64,000 bases of DNA from Desulfovibrio aminophilus DSM 12254 (GTDB lineage: Bacteria; Desulfobacterota; Desulfovibrionia; Desulfovibrionales; Desulfovibrionaceae): contig NZ_AUMA01000007.1 of the NCBI RefSeq assembly GCF_000422565.1, forward strand, positions 62,001-126,000, given 5' to 3'. Positions 51,584 through 61,258 of the stretch are shown here, piece by piece (positions within the stretch are counted from its first letter, which is position 1; each line of letters opens with the position of its first letter). The notes beneath the pieces are model-generated. The model worked only from the letters and a program-made list of their open reading frames with translations, did no database searches and was not told where the DNA came from. A program made the translations under genes and the position numbers.

Positions 51584-51801
51584 GCACTCCCCCTCGTGTT
51601 GGCGCGAACTCTCCCGCCCAGGCCCATCGGGCAGCCCGGCCGGACGGTTTCGTGTTCGTCGCGGATGGTGTCGGGTGATGCGCGCGTCCCGGCCGGGCTC
51701 CCGACCGGCGGAGGGACGGCAACGACATTGGCCTATTCCGGGAGTCGGCTCCTGTCGATAGGTGCCTTGCCTGTTTTTCTGGGGGAATAATGGGACATTT
51801 T

Positions 51802-51838
51802 TGGGTGGATTCCCCAAAAAATGGGTGGATCACCCATA
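51802..51838. repeat. Direct and inverted repeat, operator-like
   Basis: TGGGTGGAT occurs at 51802-51810 and again at 51822-51830, 20 bp apart (two helical turns). The second copy is part of the inverted repeat ATGGGTG-GAT-CACCCAT (51821-51837). It is in the non-coding space upstream of the minus-strand coiled-coil and glutamate-synthase-like genes and just after the polA end. A regulator binding site is plausible. Confidence 0.4.
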
Positions 51839-51869
51839 CTGGTGGAGAGAAGCCGGGGAAGGCCTGGAA

Positions 51870-54500
51870 TCAATGGGCTTCGGCCCAGGTGCGCCCCGTT
51901 CCCAGGTCGACCTTGAGCGGCGCGTCCAACCTGGCCACGTTCTGCATGATCCGGCGCAAGCGCGTTCCGGCGGCCTCGATGTTCACGGCTGGAGCCTCCA
52001 GGACCAGTTCGTCGTGGATCTGGAGGATGAGGCGGGCGTTCAGGGCGCGCAGTTCCTGATCGGCGGCCACGGCCAGCATGGCCATCTTGATGATGTCCGC
52101 AGCGCTGCCCTGGATCACGGTGTTGATGGCTTGGCGGCGGGCCTGAGAGGCCAGTTGCTGGTTGCGCGAGCCCAGCTCGGGCAGCAGCCTGCGGCGGCCC
52201 GCCAGGGTGGTCACGAAGCCGTTGCGTCCGGCCTCCTCCACCAGATTCTCGTAGAAGTCGCGCAGGGTGGTCAGGCGGGCGAAGTAGCGCTCGATGAATT
52301 CCTTGGCCTGGTTCATGGAGATGGACAGTTCGCGGGCCAGCTTCTGGGGGCCCATGCCGTAGATCAGGCCGAAGTTGATGGTCTTGGCGTTGCGGCGCTC
52401 GTCCGGGGTCACCTGGGCGGGCTCCTTGTCGAAGAGGATGGCCGCCGTGCGGGCGTGGATGTCCTCGTCGCGGGCGAAGGCCTCGATCAGGTTGCGGTCC
52501 TTGGAGAAGTGCGCCAGCACGCGCAGCTCCACCTGGGAGTAGTCGGCCGAGGCCAGGAGGTTGCCCGTCCCGGCGGTGAAGCAGGCGCGCATGCGCTGGC
52601 CCTGGGGGCCGCGCACGGGGATGTTCTGGAGGTTCGGCCCGGAGCTGGAGAGCCGCCCGGTGGCCGTGGCCAGCTGGTTGAAATGGGTGTGGATGCGCCC
52701 GTCCTCCCCGGCCAGCCTGGGCAGGGGTTCCAGGTAGGTGGAGCGCAGCTTCTCCAGCATGCGGAACTCCAGGATGGCGTCCACGATGGGATGCTGCCCG
52801 GCGAGGCGCTCCAGCACGTCGTTGGAGGTGGACAGGGCCCCGCCCGGGGTCTTGCCCGCGGGCTTGAGCCCGAGTTTCTGGAAGAGCACCACCGCCGTCT
52901 GCGGCGAGGACCGCACGTTGAAGGATTCCCCGGCCAGCTCCAGGATGCGGGCGGTGAGCGCCTCGATCTGACCGCCCACCTCGTCCAGAAAGCCGGAGAA
53001 GGCCTTGCGGTCGATGGCGATGCCCGCGCGCTCCATGTCCACCAGCACGGGCACCAGGGGCAGCTCCAGGGTCCGCATGAGCCGGTCCAGCCCGGCCGCC
53101 TCCAGGCGTGGTGCCGTGTTGCGTCGGAAGGCCAGGGCCGCCAGCCCCTGGGACTCGGGGTGGATTTCCTCGGCCTGGACGTCCTGGTTCAGGGATTGGC
53201 GCAGGCGTTCCCAGGAATAGTTGCGGTCCTCGGGATTGAGCAGATAGGCCGCCAGGGAGCAGTCGAACCAAGCGGCCAGGGGAACGGCGCGCCAGGCGTC
53301 GTCGGCACGCAGCAGATCCTGGAGTCCGGGAACGGCCAGACTCCTGGCCCGGGACAGGATCGGGGCCAGCTCGGCGGCCGGGCCGGGGCAGAAGTATTCG
53401 TGACCGTCCAGCCCCAGGCGGAAGCCGCCTTCCACGGGCACGAGGCCCAGGTGTTTGCCGGTGCAGGAAGGCAGGGCCTTGGGCGCGCGCTCGGGCACGT
53501 CCAGGGGCGGCCCGGCGGGCTTGGGCGCGGGGGCGTCGAAGAGGGAAAACTGCTGCTGCCTCGGCTTTCCGGGCTTGGCCTGCTCCTCCGGCAAGGGTAC
53601 CGCCGCCGGAGGGATGCCGTCGGTCCGGGGCAGGTCGCGGAGCATGCTGCGGAATTCGTATTCCCGCAGGAAGTCGGCGAAGGCGCCCAGGTCGGCCGGT
53701 TTCGGGGCCAGATCCTCCAGGCGCGTCCCGGGCAGGACGTCGGTCTTCATGCGGGTCAGTTCGCGGTAGAGGAAGAGGTCGTCCAGGCGCCCGTCGACCT
53801 TGGCGCGCAGCTTTTCCGGCAGCTCCGCCAGGTGGGCGCGCAGGGCTTCCAGGCTGGGAAAGTCGGCCAGGAGCTTGAGGGCCGTCTTGGGGCCCACGCC
53901 CGGCAGCCCGGGGATGTTGTCCGTGCTGTCGCCGGTGAGGGCCTGGAAGTCGGCCCATTGGCCCGGAGTCAGTCCGGTTTCGGCCAGCAGGTCGGCCCGG
54001 GTGGTGACCTTGTCCTGCTTGGACGCCGGATCCCAGAGAACCACGTTCTCGTCCAGGCACTGCTTGAGATCCTTGTCCGAGGCCACGATGACCACCGGCC
54101 GCCGGTCCTTGAAGGCGGCGGCCAAGCTGGCGATGCAGTCGTCGGCCTCCACGCCGTCGGACACGGCCGGGGTCAGCCCCATGAGCTCCACGGCCCGCAG
54201 CAGGGGCGCGATCTGTTTCGCCAGGGGCTCCGGCATCTTGGGCCGGTTGGCCTTGTAGGCCGGGAACAGCTCGTGGCGGAAGGTGGGTTTGGGACCGTCC
54301 AGGAAAAAACCGACATATTTCGGCTTCTCCTCGCGCAGCAGACGCAGGAGCACGCGCAGCACGCCGTAGAGGGCGTTGGTGGGGAAGCCGTCGGAACGCT
54401 TGAGGTCCGGGTTGGCGTGGTAGCTGCGGTGCAGGAAGGACGAGCCGTCGATGAGAAAGACGGGGTCCGTGTCCAGGCGCAGGCGTTCCTTGATCGACAT
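51870..54500 (-). CDS. polA: DNA polymerase I
   Basis: 876 aa. The 5'-3' exonuclease domain occupies about residues 1-300 (FLIDGSSFLHRSYHA, GVEADDCIASLA, GLPGVGPKTALKLL). Residues about 310-490 have the proofreading fold without its acidic ligands, so the 3'-5' exonuclease is probably inactive. The polymerase domain ends with RRNAKTINFGLIYGMG (O-helix) and QIHDELVLE. Needed for gap repair and Okazaki fragment maturation. It is 3 nt after the DHH gene and probably in one operon with it, cobU and cbiR. Confidence 0.95.
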   Translation of the reverse strand: MSIKERLRLDTDPVFLIDGSSFLHRSYHANPDLKRSDGFPTNALYGVLRVLLRLLREEKPKYVGFFLDGPKPTFRHELFPAYKANRPKMPEPLAKQIAPLLRAVELMGLTPAVSDGVEADDCIASLAAAFKDRRPVVIVASDKDLKQCLDENVVLWDPASKQDKVTTRADLLAETGLTPGQWADFQALTGDSTDNIPGLPGVGPKTALKLLADFPSLEALRAHLAELPEKLRAKVDGRLDDLFLYRELTRMKTDVLPGTRLEDLAPKPADLGAFADFLREYEFRSMLRDLPRTDGIPPAAVPLPEEQAKPGKPRQQQFSLFDAPAPKPAGPPLDVPERAPKALPSCTGKHLGLVPVEGGFRLGLDGHEYFCPGPAAELAPILSRARSLAVPGLQDLLRADDAWRAVPLAAWFDCSLAAYLLNPEDRNYSWERLRQSLNQDVQAEEIHPESQGLAALAFRRNTAPRLEAAGLDRLMRTLELPLVPVLVDMERAGIAIDRKAFSGFLDEVGGQIEALTARILELAGESFNVRSSPQTAVVLFQKLGLKPAGKTPGGALSTSNDVLERLAGQHPIVDAILEFRMLEKLRSTYLEPLPRLAGEDGRIHTHFNQLATATGRLSSSGPNLQNIPVRGPQGQRMRACFTAGTGNLLASADYSQVELRVLAHFSKDRNLIEAFARDEDIHARTAAILFDKEPAQVTPDERRNAKTINFGLIYGMGPQKLARELSISMNQAKEFIERYFARLTTLRDFYENLVEEAGRNGFVTTLAGRRRLLPELGSRNQQLASQARRQAINTVIQGSAADIIKMAMLAVAADQELRALNARLILQIHDELVLEAPAVNIEAAGTRLRRIMQNVARLDAPLKVDLGTGRTWAEAH

Positions 54501-54503
54501 GGG

Positions 54504-55499
54504 CTAGATGCGCTGCACGTTCTGGGTTTTGCCGCGGCTGAGCTTCTTGACGATGAAGCTCTCGGGATCCTTGCCGTCCAGGGCCGCCTGGTCGAATTCG
54601 GCCCGGGCCGCGCCCTTGTGGCCTCCGGCCGAGCCGATTTCGCCGAAGAGGGAGGCCGCCATCTTGCCCATGTCGCGGCGTACGCCGTCGCCCCGGAAGA
54701 TGGCCACGATCTTGTCGTTGTACTCGCCGGAAACCGCGTTCCAGGACACGCCGTAGACCCGGGTGAAGAAGTCGGCCACGATGACCAGGATGTCCGGGTT
54801 CTCCACCTTGCCCATGTGGGCGTAGAGGCCTTGGCCGATGCGTCGGAGGTTGTAGAAGGCCCGGGAGAAGTAGCGCATCCAGTCCAGCAGGAAGTCGCTG
54901 CGGGCGATGCGGTTCAGGATGGCCGGGTCGGCGTGCTTGGTCAGGTATTTGAAGGCCGTGACGTCGGCGTCGATGAACGAGCGCTCGAACCCCGCTGAGT
55001 CGGCCTTGATGGCATAGAGCAGCGCCGTGGCCAGGAGCTTGGGCGGCCGGATGTGCAGGTTGTAGAGGTATTCCGTGAGCATGGTGGCCGTGGCCCCGTA
55101 TTTCGGGCGGATGTCCACGAAGGGGGCGTTCACGGGCTTGTCTGGGAGAATGGGGTGGTGGTCGATGACGATGGAGAATTGGAACTGGTCGAAGGCCGGA
55201 TTGTGGTGGGGCTGGGAGTCCACCATGGCGAACTTGTCGTACTGCGCCGCTAGGTTGGGAATGATCTTGCGCGTGGGGATGCGCAGGAAGCGGATCATGG
55301 AGAGGTTGTCCGGCCGCTTGATCTCGTTGATGTGGCCGATGCCCACGTCCAGGACACGCCGCTTGAAGATGTGCCGCAAGGCCAGCGCCGCACCCAGGGC
55401 GTCCGGGTCGGCGTTGATGACGATGAGCCAGCGCTGATCCTTGTTGAGCAGGGCCAGCATTTGGCTGATCTGTTCATCGAGCTGTCGGAAGAGGGCCAT
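54504..55499 (-). CDS. DHH/DHHA1 phosphoesterase (NrnA-like)
   Basis: 331 aa. NADPDALGAA and IVIDHHPI are the DHH catalytic motifs (Mn-binding Asp/His), and GGHKGAARAEF is the DHHA1 motif. The family degrades oligoribonucleotides or cyclic dinucleotide products. It overlaps cobU by 26 nt and sits between cobU and polA. Confidence 0.88.
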   Translation of the reverse strand: MALFRQLDEQISQMLALLNKDQRWLIVINADPDALGAALALRHIFKRRVLDVGIGHINEIKRPDNLSMIRFLRIPTRKIIPNLAAQYDKFAMVDSQPHHNPAFDQFQFSIVIDHHPILPDKPVNAPFVDIRPKYGATATMLTEYLYNLHIRPPKLLATALLYAIKADSAGFERSFIDADVTAFKYLTKHADPAILNRIARSDFLLDWMRYFSRAFYNLRRIGQGLYAHMGKVENPDILVIVADFFTRVYGVSWNAVSGEYNDKIVAIFRGDGVRRDMGKMAASLFGEIGSAGGHKGAARAEFDQAALDGKDPESFIVKKLSRGKTQNVQRI

Positions 55500-56004
55500 T
55501 TTCCGCCTTTTTCAGAGTCAGGGGCAGCCCGGCCACGGTGATGTGGACCGTGTCGGCCAGCGCCGCCACCTTCTGGTTCAGGCCGCCCAGCTCGCGCACG
55601 AAGGCTCTCGCCTCCGGGCTGGCGGGCAAGGGGCCGAGACCGATCTCGCAGGAGACCAGGATGAGATTCCCCCCGTGCCATCCGTCCAGGGCTTCGAGAA
55701 AGGCCGGAACCCGATCCAGGCCCTCCTCGCGGCAGGCGAACAGCCAGAAATCCAGGCTGTCCACCAGAACGGACGGATGTTCGCTTCTAGCCCGGATCAT
55801 GCGCTCAGGCAAGTCCGTTCCGACCTCGATGACCGGGATCTCCGGGTCGCGGGACTCCCGGTGGGCCAGGATCTGCCGCCGGAAACCCAGGTCGCGGGCC
55901 CGTCCCGTGGCCAGCAGCAGGCCGGAACCGTTGATGTTCTTCATCAAGTCCAGGGCAAAGGCGGACTTGCCCGATTTGTTGCCGCCGAGAATCAGGGTGA
56001 TCAT
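55474..56004 (-). CDS. cobU: Bifunctional adenosylcobinamide kinase / adenosylcobinamide-phosphate guanylyltransferase
   Basis: 176 aa, slightly shorter than usual. The P-loop is GGNKSGKS (residues 7-14), and AHRESRDPEIPVIEVG contains the guanylylated His. It phosphorylates adenosylcobinamide and adds GMP in the lower-ligand assembly of vitamin B12. Its start overlaps the cbiR stop (ATGA), so the two are coupled. Confidence 0.9.
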   Translation of the reverse strand: MITLILGGNKSGKSAFALDLMKNINGSGLLLATGRARDLGFRRQILAHRESRDPEIPVIEVGTDLPERMIRARSEHPSVLVDSLDFWLFACREEGLDRVPAFLEALDGWHGGNLILVSCEIGLGPLPASPEARAFVRELGGLNQKVAALADTVHITVAGLPLTLKKAENGPLPTAR

Positions 56005-56855
56005 TCCGTGCGCGACCAGAGCCCGACGCAGCGCGCCAGGAAATCCAGCGAATTCTGGAGTTTGGGTGCATCAAACAGCTCCAGGAGCAGGGTGCCTCCC
56101 GGAGCGAAACGGGCCAGCAGCCGCTGGAGCGTCTCCCGCCCAGCAGCGTCCAGGCGGGCCAGACTTTCGTGGCGGCCGCCCGGGCCGGGCGCGCAGAGAT
56201 GCAGGAGTCGCGCCCGGGTCCAGAATCCCGGCAGATCCGGGATGGAGGCCTGACCATACGCCAGGAGGTGCCCGAGGTCCAGGCAGGCCGAGAAACCGGC
56301 CCCGGCAGCCTCTTCCCATACCTCGGAGAGGCAGCGCTCACGGGTGTTCTCCAGGAGCACGTCCCCGGGCGGAACCCCGGCGTCCGCGAAGGCCCGGGCC
56401 AGCCGCTCCAGAGAGACGCCCGGCGGGGGCGGATGCAGGACGTAGGCCCAGGGGGACAGCTCGGCGACCTTGTCCAGCAGCCCGGCGAGATCGGCCCAGA
56501 CGGGCTCGAAGCCGCGCTCCCAGGCCAGGTCCAGGGGGAGGTGCACGTGGTAGGAGAGCTCCGGGAACTCTCCGGGCCGGGGCAGGTCGTCGGGGCCGTA
56601 CTCCAGGCAGGCCCGGGTCTCGAAGAGGAGTAGGGCCACCTCGGGGAAAAACTTGCGCAGCCATGCGCAATTCTCGCGCGCCGTGCCCGGAATGACGAAG
56701 GAGGGCGCGGCCACGGTCCAGGGCGGGGAGGACAGGCCGCGGCGGGCGAAGGCCTCGGCCGTCGAACAAGCGACACCAAGGGCGGCAGGGTTTTCCGGGT
56801 CGCCCGGCGGGCTCCCGGAACGGCTGGAGCCGGTTCCTGTTTTCAGTTCAGGCAT
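56001..56855 (-). CDS. cbiR: CbiR-like cobamide remodelling phosphodiesterase
   Basis: 284 aa. A TIM-barrel of the AP-endonuclease-2 superfamily: LSYHVHLPLDL, YVLHPPP, LLENTRERC, CLDLGHLLAYG and LLLELFDA supply the metal-ligand His, Glu and Asp. CbiR cleaves the nucleotide loop of cobamides so that a new lower ligand can be fitted. The overlap with cobU supports this role over DNA repair. The N-terminus (about residues 1-25) may be over-long because no good ribosome site precedes the ATG. Confidence 0.78.
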   Translation of the reverse strand: MPELKTGTGSSRSGSPPGDPENPAALGVACSTAEAFARRGLSSPPWTVAAPSFVIPGTARENCAWLRKFFPEVALLLFETRACLEYGPDDLPRPGEFPELSYHVHLPLDLAWERGFEPVWADLAGLLDKVAELSPWAYVLHPPPPGVSLERLARAFADAGVPPGDVLLENTRERCLSEVWEEAAGAGFSACLDLGHLLAYGQASIPDLPGFWTRARLLHLCAPGPGGRHESLARLDAAGRETLQRLLARFAPGGTLLLELFDAPKLQNSLDFLARCVGLWSRTE

Positions 56856-56905
56856 GACGGTTGCATTGTTCCGGGCGCCGGGGACATTCCGGCAAGGAGC
56901 GCGTC

Positions 56906-57052
56906 ATGGACGCCATCAAAAGACATCTGCAACACCTGCTCAACCCCCTGCATCTCTTCTGCCGCCTGCGCCAGGCCGGGGTTTCCGGAGCCCTGGCCCT
57001 GCGTCTCTGCCGGGTCTACGAGATCGGCCTGTACAAGGTCTTTTTGGGCTAG
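56906..57052 (+). CDS. Small basic helical protein
   Basis: 48 aa. AAGGAGC precedes the ATG by 6 nt. Two short helices: [37 protein letters not shown]. Rich in Leu and Arg, two Cys. It is divergent from cbiR and its last 4 nt overlap the convergent helicase gene. No family recognised. Confidence 0.5.
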   Translation: MDAIKRHLQHLLNPLHLFCRLRQAGVSGALALRLCRVYEIGLYKVFLG

Positions 57053-60000
57053 TCGAACAGGGTCATCTGTTTTTCCTTCTTCACGGTGTGGGCCGCCATC
57101 TGGGAGCGGGTCATGCCCTCGGCGGGCAGCTCCCGCAGGAAGCGCGAGGGCGGCAGCCGCAAGGTCCGGCCGTAGAGTGTGCGCTGCGCCGCGTGGCTTA
57201 GATAGAGGCCGCGGCGGGCGCGGGTCAGGCCCACGTAGAGCAGGCGGCGCTCCTCGGCCGCGTCCGGCAGGTTCTCGGGCGCGGTGATCTTGCCGGTGAG
57301 CATGTCCGTTCCGGCGAAGGGCAGGATGCCGTCCTCCAGGGCGGGCAGGAACACGGCCTCGAATTCCAGCCCCTTGGCCGCGTGGATGCTCATGATCTGG
57401 ACCTTCTCCGCCGAGCGCCGGACGTTCTCCAGTTCGCTCTGGAGGTGCACCCAGTTGATGAGCCCGCCCCAGCCGCCGCGCAGGGAGAACTCCTTGCGCA
57501 GTTCGCGGAAGGCTCGTGACTGCCAGAAGAACTGGTCGAAGGGCGGCGTCTCCTGGAGGAAGGTGGCCAGCCCGTCCGGGCCCAGGGTCAGGATGCGTTC
57601 CGGCAGATCCGGGCATTCGCCCTCGAAACCGCAGGCCATGCCCAGAGCCCGGCCCACGGAGCCGAGGATGGCGGCCACGCGCGGCTCGTTCCAGAAGGCC
57701 TCGGCCTCGGGCGCGGCGCAGGGCACGCCGAAGCGGTTCAGGGTGTTCTCCAAGGCCGGGATGAGCCCCCGGAAGCGCACCAGCACGGCGATGTCCCCCG
57801 GAGCCAGGCCGCCTTCGCCGCCGTCGGCCAGGCTGTGGCTGGTGGGCCCGAGCAGCCCCTTGATGCGTTCGGCCAGCCAAGCCGCCTCCCTTGGGGCGTC
57901 CGGGGCCTGGAAAAGATGGATGCGGCAAGGGGCGTCGCGTCGGGCCAGCAGTCGGGGCGTGTCCGGGAACAGGGGCCGGGCGCAGTCCAGCACGGCCTGG
58001 CCCGAGCGGTAGTTTTCGGTGAGCGTGATCTCCGTGATCCCGGGCCAGAGCGCCGCCAGTTCGGCCCGCACGTCGCCCACCGCGCCCCGGAAGCCGTAAA
58101 TCGACTGGTTGGGATCGCCGATGGCGAAGAAGCCCTTGCCCTCGGCCCCGGCCAGAGCCGTGACCACGGCCAGTTGCAGGGGCGTGAGATCCTGGATCTC
58201 GTCCACCAGCACGTGGGAATATGGCGAGACGAAGCTCGCGGACTGGAACTGCTGGAGCTGGAATTCCAGGAGATCACCGTAGTCGGCCTGGTTCCAGGAA
58301 TCCTTGCGCCGGGCGTAGCGGGCCCCGGCCTCGGCCAGGTCGGCGGGCAAGGGCTTGAGGCTTTCGCGGGCCAGACAGTAGCGGTCGAAGGCTTGCCCCC
58401 CCCGGCCCTCGGCCAGTTCCGGGTTGACCTCCAGGAAGATGCGCCGGGCCGTGGCGTCGTCCAGGACCACCGGGGCCTCGCCGTGGACGTGCTTCCAGTA
58501 TTCGTAGCCGTGGGCGTGCAGGGTTCCGGCCTGGGGCAGGGGCGCGCCCTCCTCGCTCTCCAGGCCCAGGAGCCGGAGCAGGCGTTCCTTGAGTTCGCGG
58601 GCCGCCCGGCGGGTGAAGGTCAGGGCCAGGATGCGCCGGGGGTTCTCGCCCTCGTCCAGGAGCCGTTCCACGCGGCCCATGAGGGTCTGGGTCTTGCCCG
58701 TGCCGGGGCCGGCCAACACGAGCACCGGCCCGGGACCGGCGGCGATGGCCTGCTTCTGGGCATCGTTGAAGGACGCCTCCAGGGACGGCTCCGTGACCAC
58801 GGGCGCGGGCGCGGGCTCGGGCAGGTCGCGGGCCTTGGCCTTGCGCGGCACGGTCTTCACCAGGCGGCCGCCGTGGCGGAACTCCCGGCGCTCGACATCG
58901 GTGAAGACGCGGATGACCCCATACTCGCCGTCATATCCCGGCGTGCGCAGAACCTTGCCCTCGCGCATGCGGGCCACGCCCTCGGCCAGGGTCGGGGAGT
59001 GGGTCTTGATATCCTCCACGTCGGCCTTGACGAGCACGTTCAGCTCCGAGCCGAAGTCGCGGATGAGCTTGAGGTAGAATTCGTTGACCTTCTTGGTGGC
59101 CGGCCCGGCGTCCAGGATTTCGCCGACGAGTTCCTTGAGCGGGATGAGCGAGGTGAAGCCCGGGGCGTTTTGGGGCTGCCGCGGGGCCTCGCGGTCGGCC
59201 AGTTCGCGCACCCGCGAGAGCACGCCGAGGGTCACGGGTTTGCCGCAGACCGGGCAGACGCCATGGCGTGAGCGGGTTTCCTCGGGCTCCATGACGACCT
59301 TGCAGTTGCGGTGGCCGTCCAGGTGGTACTTGCCCTCCTCGGGGAAGAACTCCACCGTGCCCAGGAATTTCTGGCCCAGGCCCTCGCCGCGCAGGGCCCG
59401 GTAGATGCCTTCGTAGGATATTTCTCCCCGGAAGATGTTGCACTCCCGGCCGAGCTTCTCGCCCGAGTGGGCGTCGGAGTTGGAGATGAGCCGGATGCGA
59501 TCCAGGGCGCTCCACTGCCAGTTCATCTCCGGGTCCGAGGACAGGCCCGTCTCCATGGCGAAGATTTCGCCCGAGAGATCCTCGAAGCAGGCCTCGATGG
59601 AGTTGAAGCCGGACTTGGAGCCGAAGAGCGAGAACCAGGGCGTCCAGATGTGCGCGGGGACCACGAAGCCCAGGGGGTGGGTGGCGAGGACCATTTCCAG
59701 GAGGTTGCGGCTGTCCAGCCCCAGGATGGGGCGGCCGTCGCTCTTCAGGTTGCCCACCTGGCCGAGCTTCTCGTTGAAGGCCCGCACCGCGTCGAGGGAG
59801 GGCAGGAAGACCAGGTTGTGGACTTTGCGGACCTTTCCGGCCTTTTTGTAGATGGAGCTGATCTCGGCCTGGAACATGAAGCGGGTCTGCCCAGGCGGCA
59901 GGGCGTCCAGGCCCGGAACCAGGGCGTCCAGCCCAGCCGGATCCTTGAGGACCAGGAGGCCGCTGCCGTCCTCCTTGAGCGTCTCCTCGATCTCGGCCAG

Positions 60001-60147
60001 CCAGCCGGGGTGGGTGAAGTCCCCGGTGCCGAGCACGGTGAGCCCCTTGACCCGGCCCCAGGCGGCCAGGGAGCGGATGGACAACTCCTTGCTGGTGGCC
60101 CGCGAGAAGCGGGAGTGGATGTGGAGGTCGGCGGCGAATCGTTCCAT
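57049..60147 (-). CDS. Endonuclease Q-like PHP domain fused to UvrD/Rep helicase
   Basis: 1032 aa. Residues 1 to about 435 are an EndoQ-like PHP metallo-domain: [17 protein letters not shown] (His9, His11), ISNSDAHSG and a zinc knuckle around Cys282, Cys298 and Cys301. A Pro/Ala linker (about 440-458) leads to a superfamily 1 helicase: Walker A AGPGTGKT (about 479-486), DExx box [29 protein letters not shown] and [15 protein letters not shown]. EndoQ cuts DNA at deaminated bases in archaea and some bacteria. Together this suggests a damage-recognition nuclease with built-in unwinding. ATG at 60147 begins the PHP fold. Confidence 0.9.
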   Translation of the reverse strand: MERFAADLHIHSRFSRATSKELSIRSLAAWGRVKGLTVLGTGDFTHPGWLAEIEETLKEDGSGLLVLKDPAGLDALVPGLDALPPGQTRFMFQAEISSIYKKAGKVRKVHNLVFLPSLDAVRAFNEKLGQVGNLKSDGRPILGLDSRNLLEMVLATHPLGFVVPAHIWTPWFSLFGSKSGFNSIEACFEDLSGEIFAMETGLSSDPEMNWQWSALDRIRLISNSDAHSGEKLGRECNIFRGEISYEGIYRALRGEGLGQKFLGTVEFFPEEGKYHLDGHRNCKVVMEPEETRSRHGVCPVCGKPVTLGVLSRVRELADREAPRQPQNAPGFTSLIPLKELVGEILDAGPATKKVNEFYLKLIRDFGSELNVLVKADVEDIKTHSPTLAEGVARMREGKVLRTPGYDGEYGVIRVFTDVERREFRHGGRLVKTVPRKAKARDLPEPAPAPVVTEPSLEASFNDAQKQAIAAGPGPVLVLAGPGTGKTQTLMGRVERLLDEGENPRRILALTFTRRAARELKERLLRLLGLESEEGAPLPQAGTLHAHGYEYWKHVHGEAPVVLDDATARRIFLEVNPELAEGRGGQAFDRYCLARESLKPLPADLAEAGARYARRKDSWNQADYGDLLEFQLQQFQSASFVSPYSHVLVDEIQDLTPLQLAVVTALAGAEGKGFFAIGDPNQSIYGFRGAVGDVRAELAALWPGITEITLTENYRSGQAVLDCARPLFPDTPRLLARRDAPCRIHLFQAPDAPREAAWLAERIKGLLGPTSHSLADGGEGGLAPGDIAVLVRFRGLIPALENTLNRFGVPCAAPEAEAFWNEPRVAAILGSVGRALGMACGFEGECPDLPERILTLGPDGLATFLQETPPFDQFFWQSRAFRELRKEFSLRGGWGGLINWVHLQSELENVRRSAEKVQIMSIHAAKGLEFEAVFLPALEDGILPFAGTDMLTGKITAPENLPDAAEERRLLYVGLTRARRGLYLSHAAQRTLYGRTLRLPPSRFLRELPAEGMTRSQMAAHTVKKEKQMTLFD

Positions 60148-60296
60148 GAGGGCCTCCCCGGGGCGGCTCGCGTCTTTGGGATGTGGCTTAGGTTCTAGAC
60201 GCTCGAAGCCGTGTTGGCAAGGAGTGGGGAACCCGCGCCCGGCGGCCCCTCGACGATCTTCATGCGGATGGTCGCTATCGCTTGACCGGTTTTGTG

Positions 60297-60310
60297 GTTG
60301 CATATACAAC
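60297..60310. promoter_or_regulatory. MarR-type operator candidate
   Basis: GTTGCATATACAAC is an inverted repeat with 12 of 14 positions symmetric, the size of a MarR site. It lies 7 nt before the marR ATG and could autoregulate it; the helicase promoter is on the other side. Confidence 0.5.
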
Positions 60311-60316
60311 TGCACC

Positions 60317-60781
60317 ATGAACGCGAAAACATTCCGACTGGACGAGTCCCTGGGCTACCTGACCCACCGCGCGGCGAGGGCCCTGGCCAATGACCTGGGG
60401 CGGCGCTTCGCGGTGGCGGGCCTGGATCTGACTGCGGAACAGTGGCGGGTGATGACCCTGCTTTGGGACCGGGACGGTCGGACCCAGCAGGAGATTTCCG
60501 GCGGACTGTTGCAGGAGAAGACCGGGATCAGCCGTCTGGTGGACGGCCTGGAGGCCCGCAGTCTGGCGGTCCGCGCCCGCGACGAACGCGACAGCCGCAA
60601 ACGCAGGGTCTACCTGACCATCGAGGGGAAGAAGCTCAGGCGCGGGTGCATCGCGGCCGCATCGGCGACCCTGGAGCAGGCCGTCGCGGGTGTGCCGGAA
60701 GAAAAGCTGGAGGCCTGCCTGGAGGTGCTGCGCCGCGTGGCCCGCAACCTGACCCCGGCCGAAGGCACACCGAAGGACTAG
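60317..60781 (+). CDS. MarR-family transcriptional regulator
   Basis: 154 aa. Winged helix of MarR type: LTAEQWRVMTLLWDRDGRTQQEISGGLLQEKTGISRLVDGLEARSLAVRARDERDSRKRRVYLTIEGKKL, with the DxRxxR wing (DERDSRKRRVYL). A dimeric repressor of efflux or stress genes in other bacteria; targets here unknown, self-regulation likely. The 169 bp upstream separate it from the divergent EndoQ-UvrD gene, which could also be its target. Confidence 0.9.
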   Translation: MNAKTFRLDESLGYLTHRAARALANDLGRRFAVAGLDLTAEQWRVMTLLWDRDGRTQQEISGGLLQEKTGISRLVDGLEARSLAVRARDERDSRKRRVYLTIEGKKLRRGCIAAASATLEQAVAGVPEEKLEACLEVLRRVARNLTPAEGTPKD

Positions 60782-61155
60782 AACTCCAGCACGTTGACGT
60801 CCATGCGGACCTTGCCGCCGAGGGCGTCCAGGGGGTTGTCGCCGGTCTTTTCCGGCGGCACCCGCTCACCCGTGATGGGATTGGTCCGTTCCTCCGTGCC
60901 GAAGGAAAAATGGATCGGGGAGTCCTTTTCGTCCTTCTTTTTCGTGTCTTTCTTTTCGCGCAGGAACGGGTCGCTGGAATAGTGGAACTCGCTCAGGGGG
61001 TCCAGGCGGTATTCCTGTCTCTTGGGCACGTAGTCCGGTCCGAGGGTGCCGTTGCTGGTCAGTTCGCGCACGATCTCGTTCCCGGCCGCGATGTCCGTCG
61101 CAGTCCAGGCGAAGATGAGGGCTAGCCCCAGGAAAAGCGCTATCGTTCGTTTCAT
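60778..61155 (-). CDS. Exported hypothetical protein
   Basis: 125 aa. Sec signal peptide (MKRTIALFLGLALIFAWTATDIAAG). Mature part is charged and low in structure-forming residues, with a Lys/Asp-rich segment REKKDTKKKDEKDSP. No known domain. It converges on marR with a 4-nt overlap. Confidence 0.6.
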   Translation of the reverse strand: MKRTIALFLGLALIFAWTATDIAAGNEIVRELTSNGTLGPDYVPKRQEYRLDPLSEFHYSSDPFLREKKDTKKKDEKDSPIHFSFGTEERTNPITGERVPPEKTGDNPLDALGGKVRMDVNVLEF

Positions 61156-61258
61156 GATTCCGTCCCGGTCAACGCGGTCGTTTCCGAAGCGTCACGCCCG
61201 TGAAACAATCATTTAAATCGGAAATCCGCGCCTGGCAAGATTTCTTCTTGGTAACGAA

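Noticed and set aside
51762-54998. Plus-strand frame of 1078 codons opposite polA
   Set aside because: Mirror image of polA codon bias in the opposite frame; no family features and no start signal.
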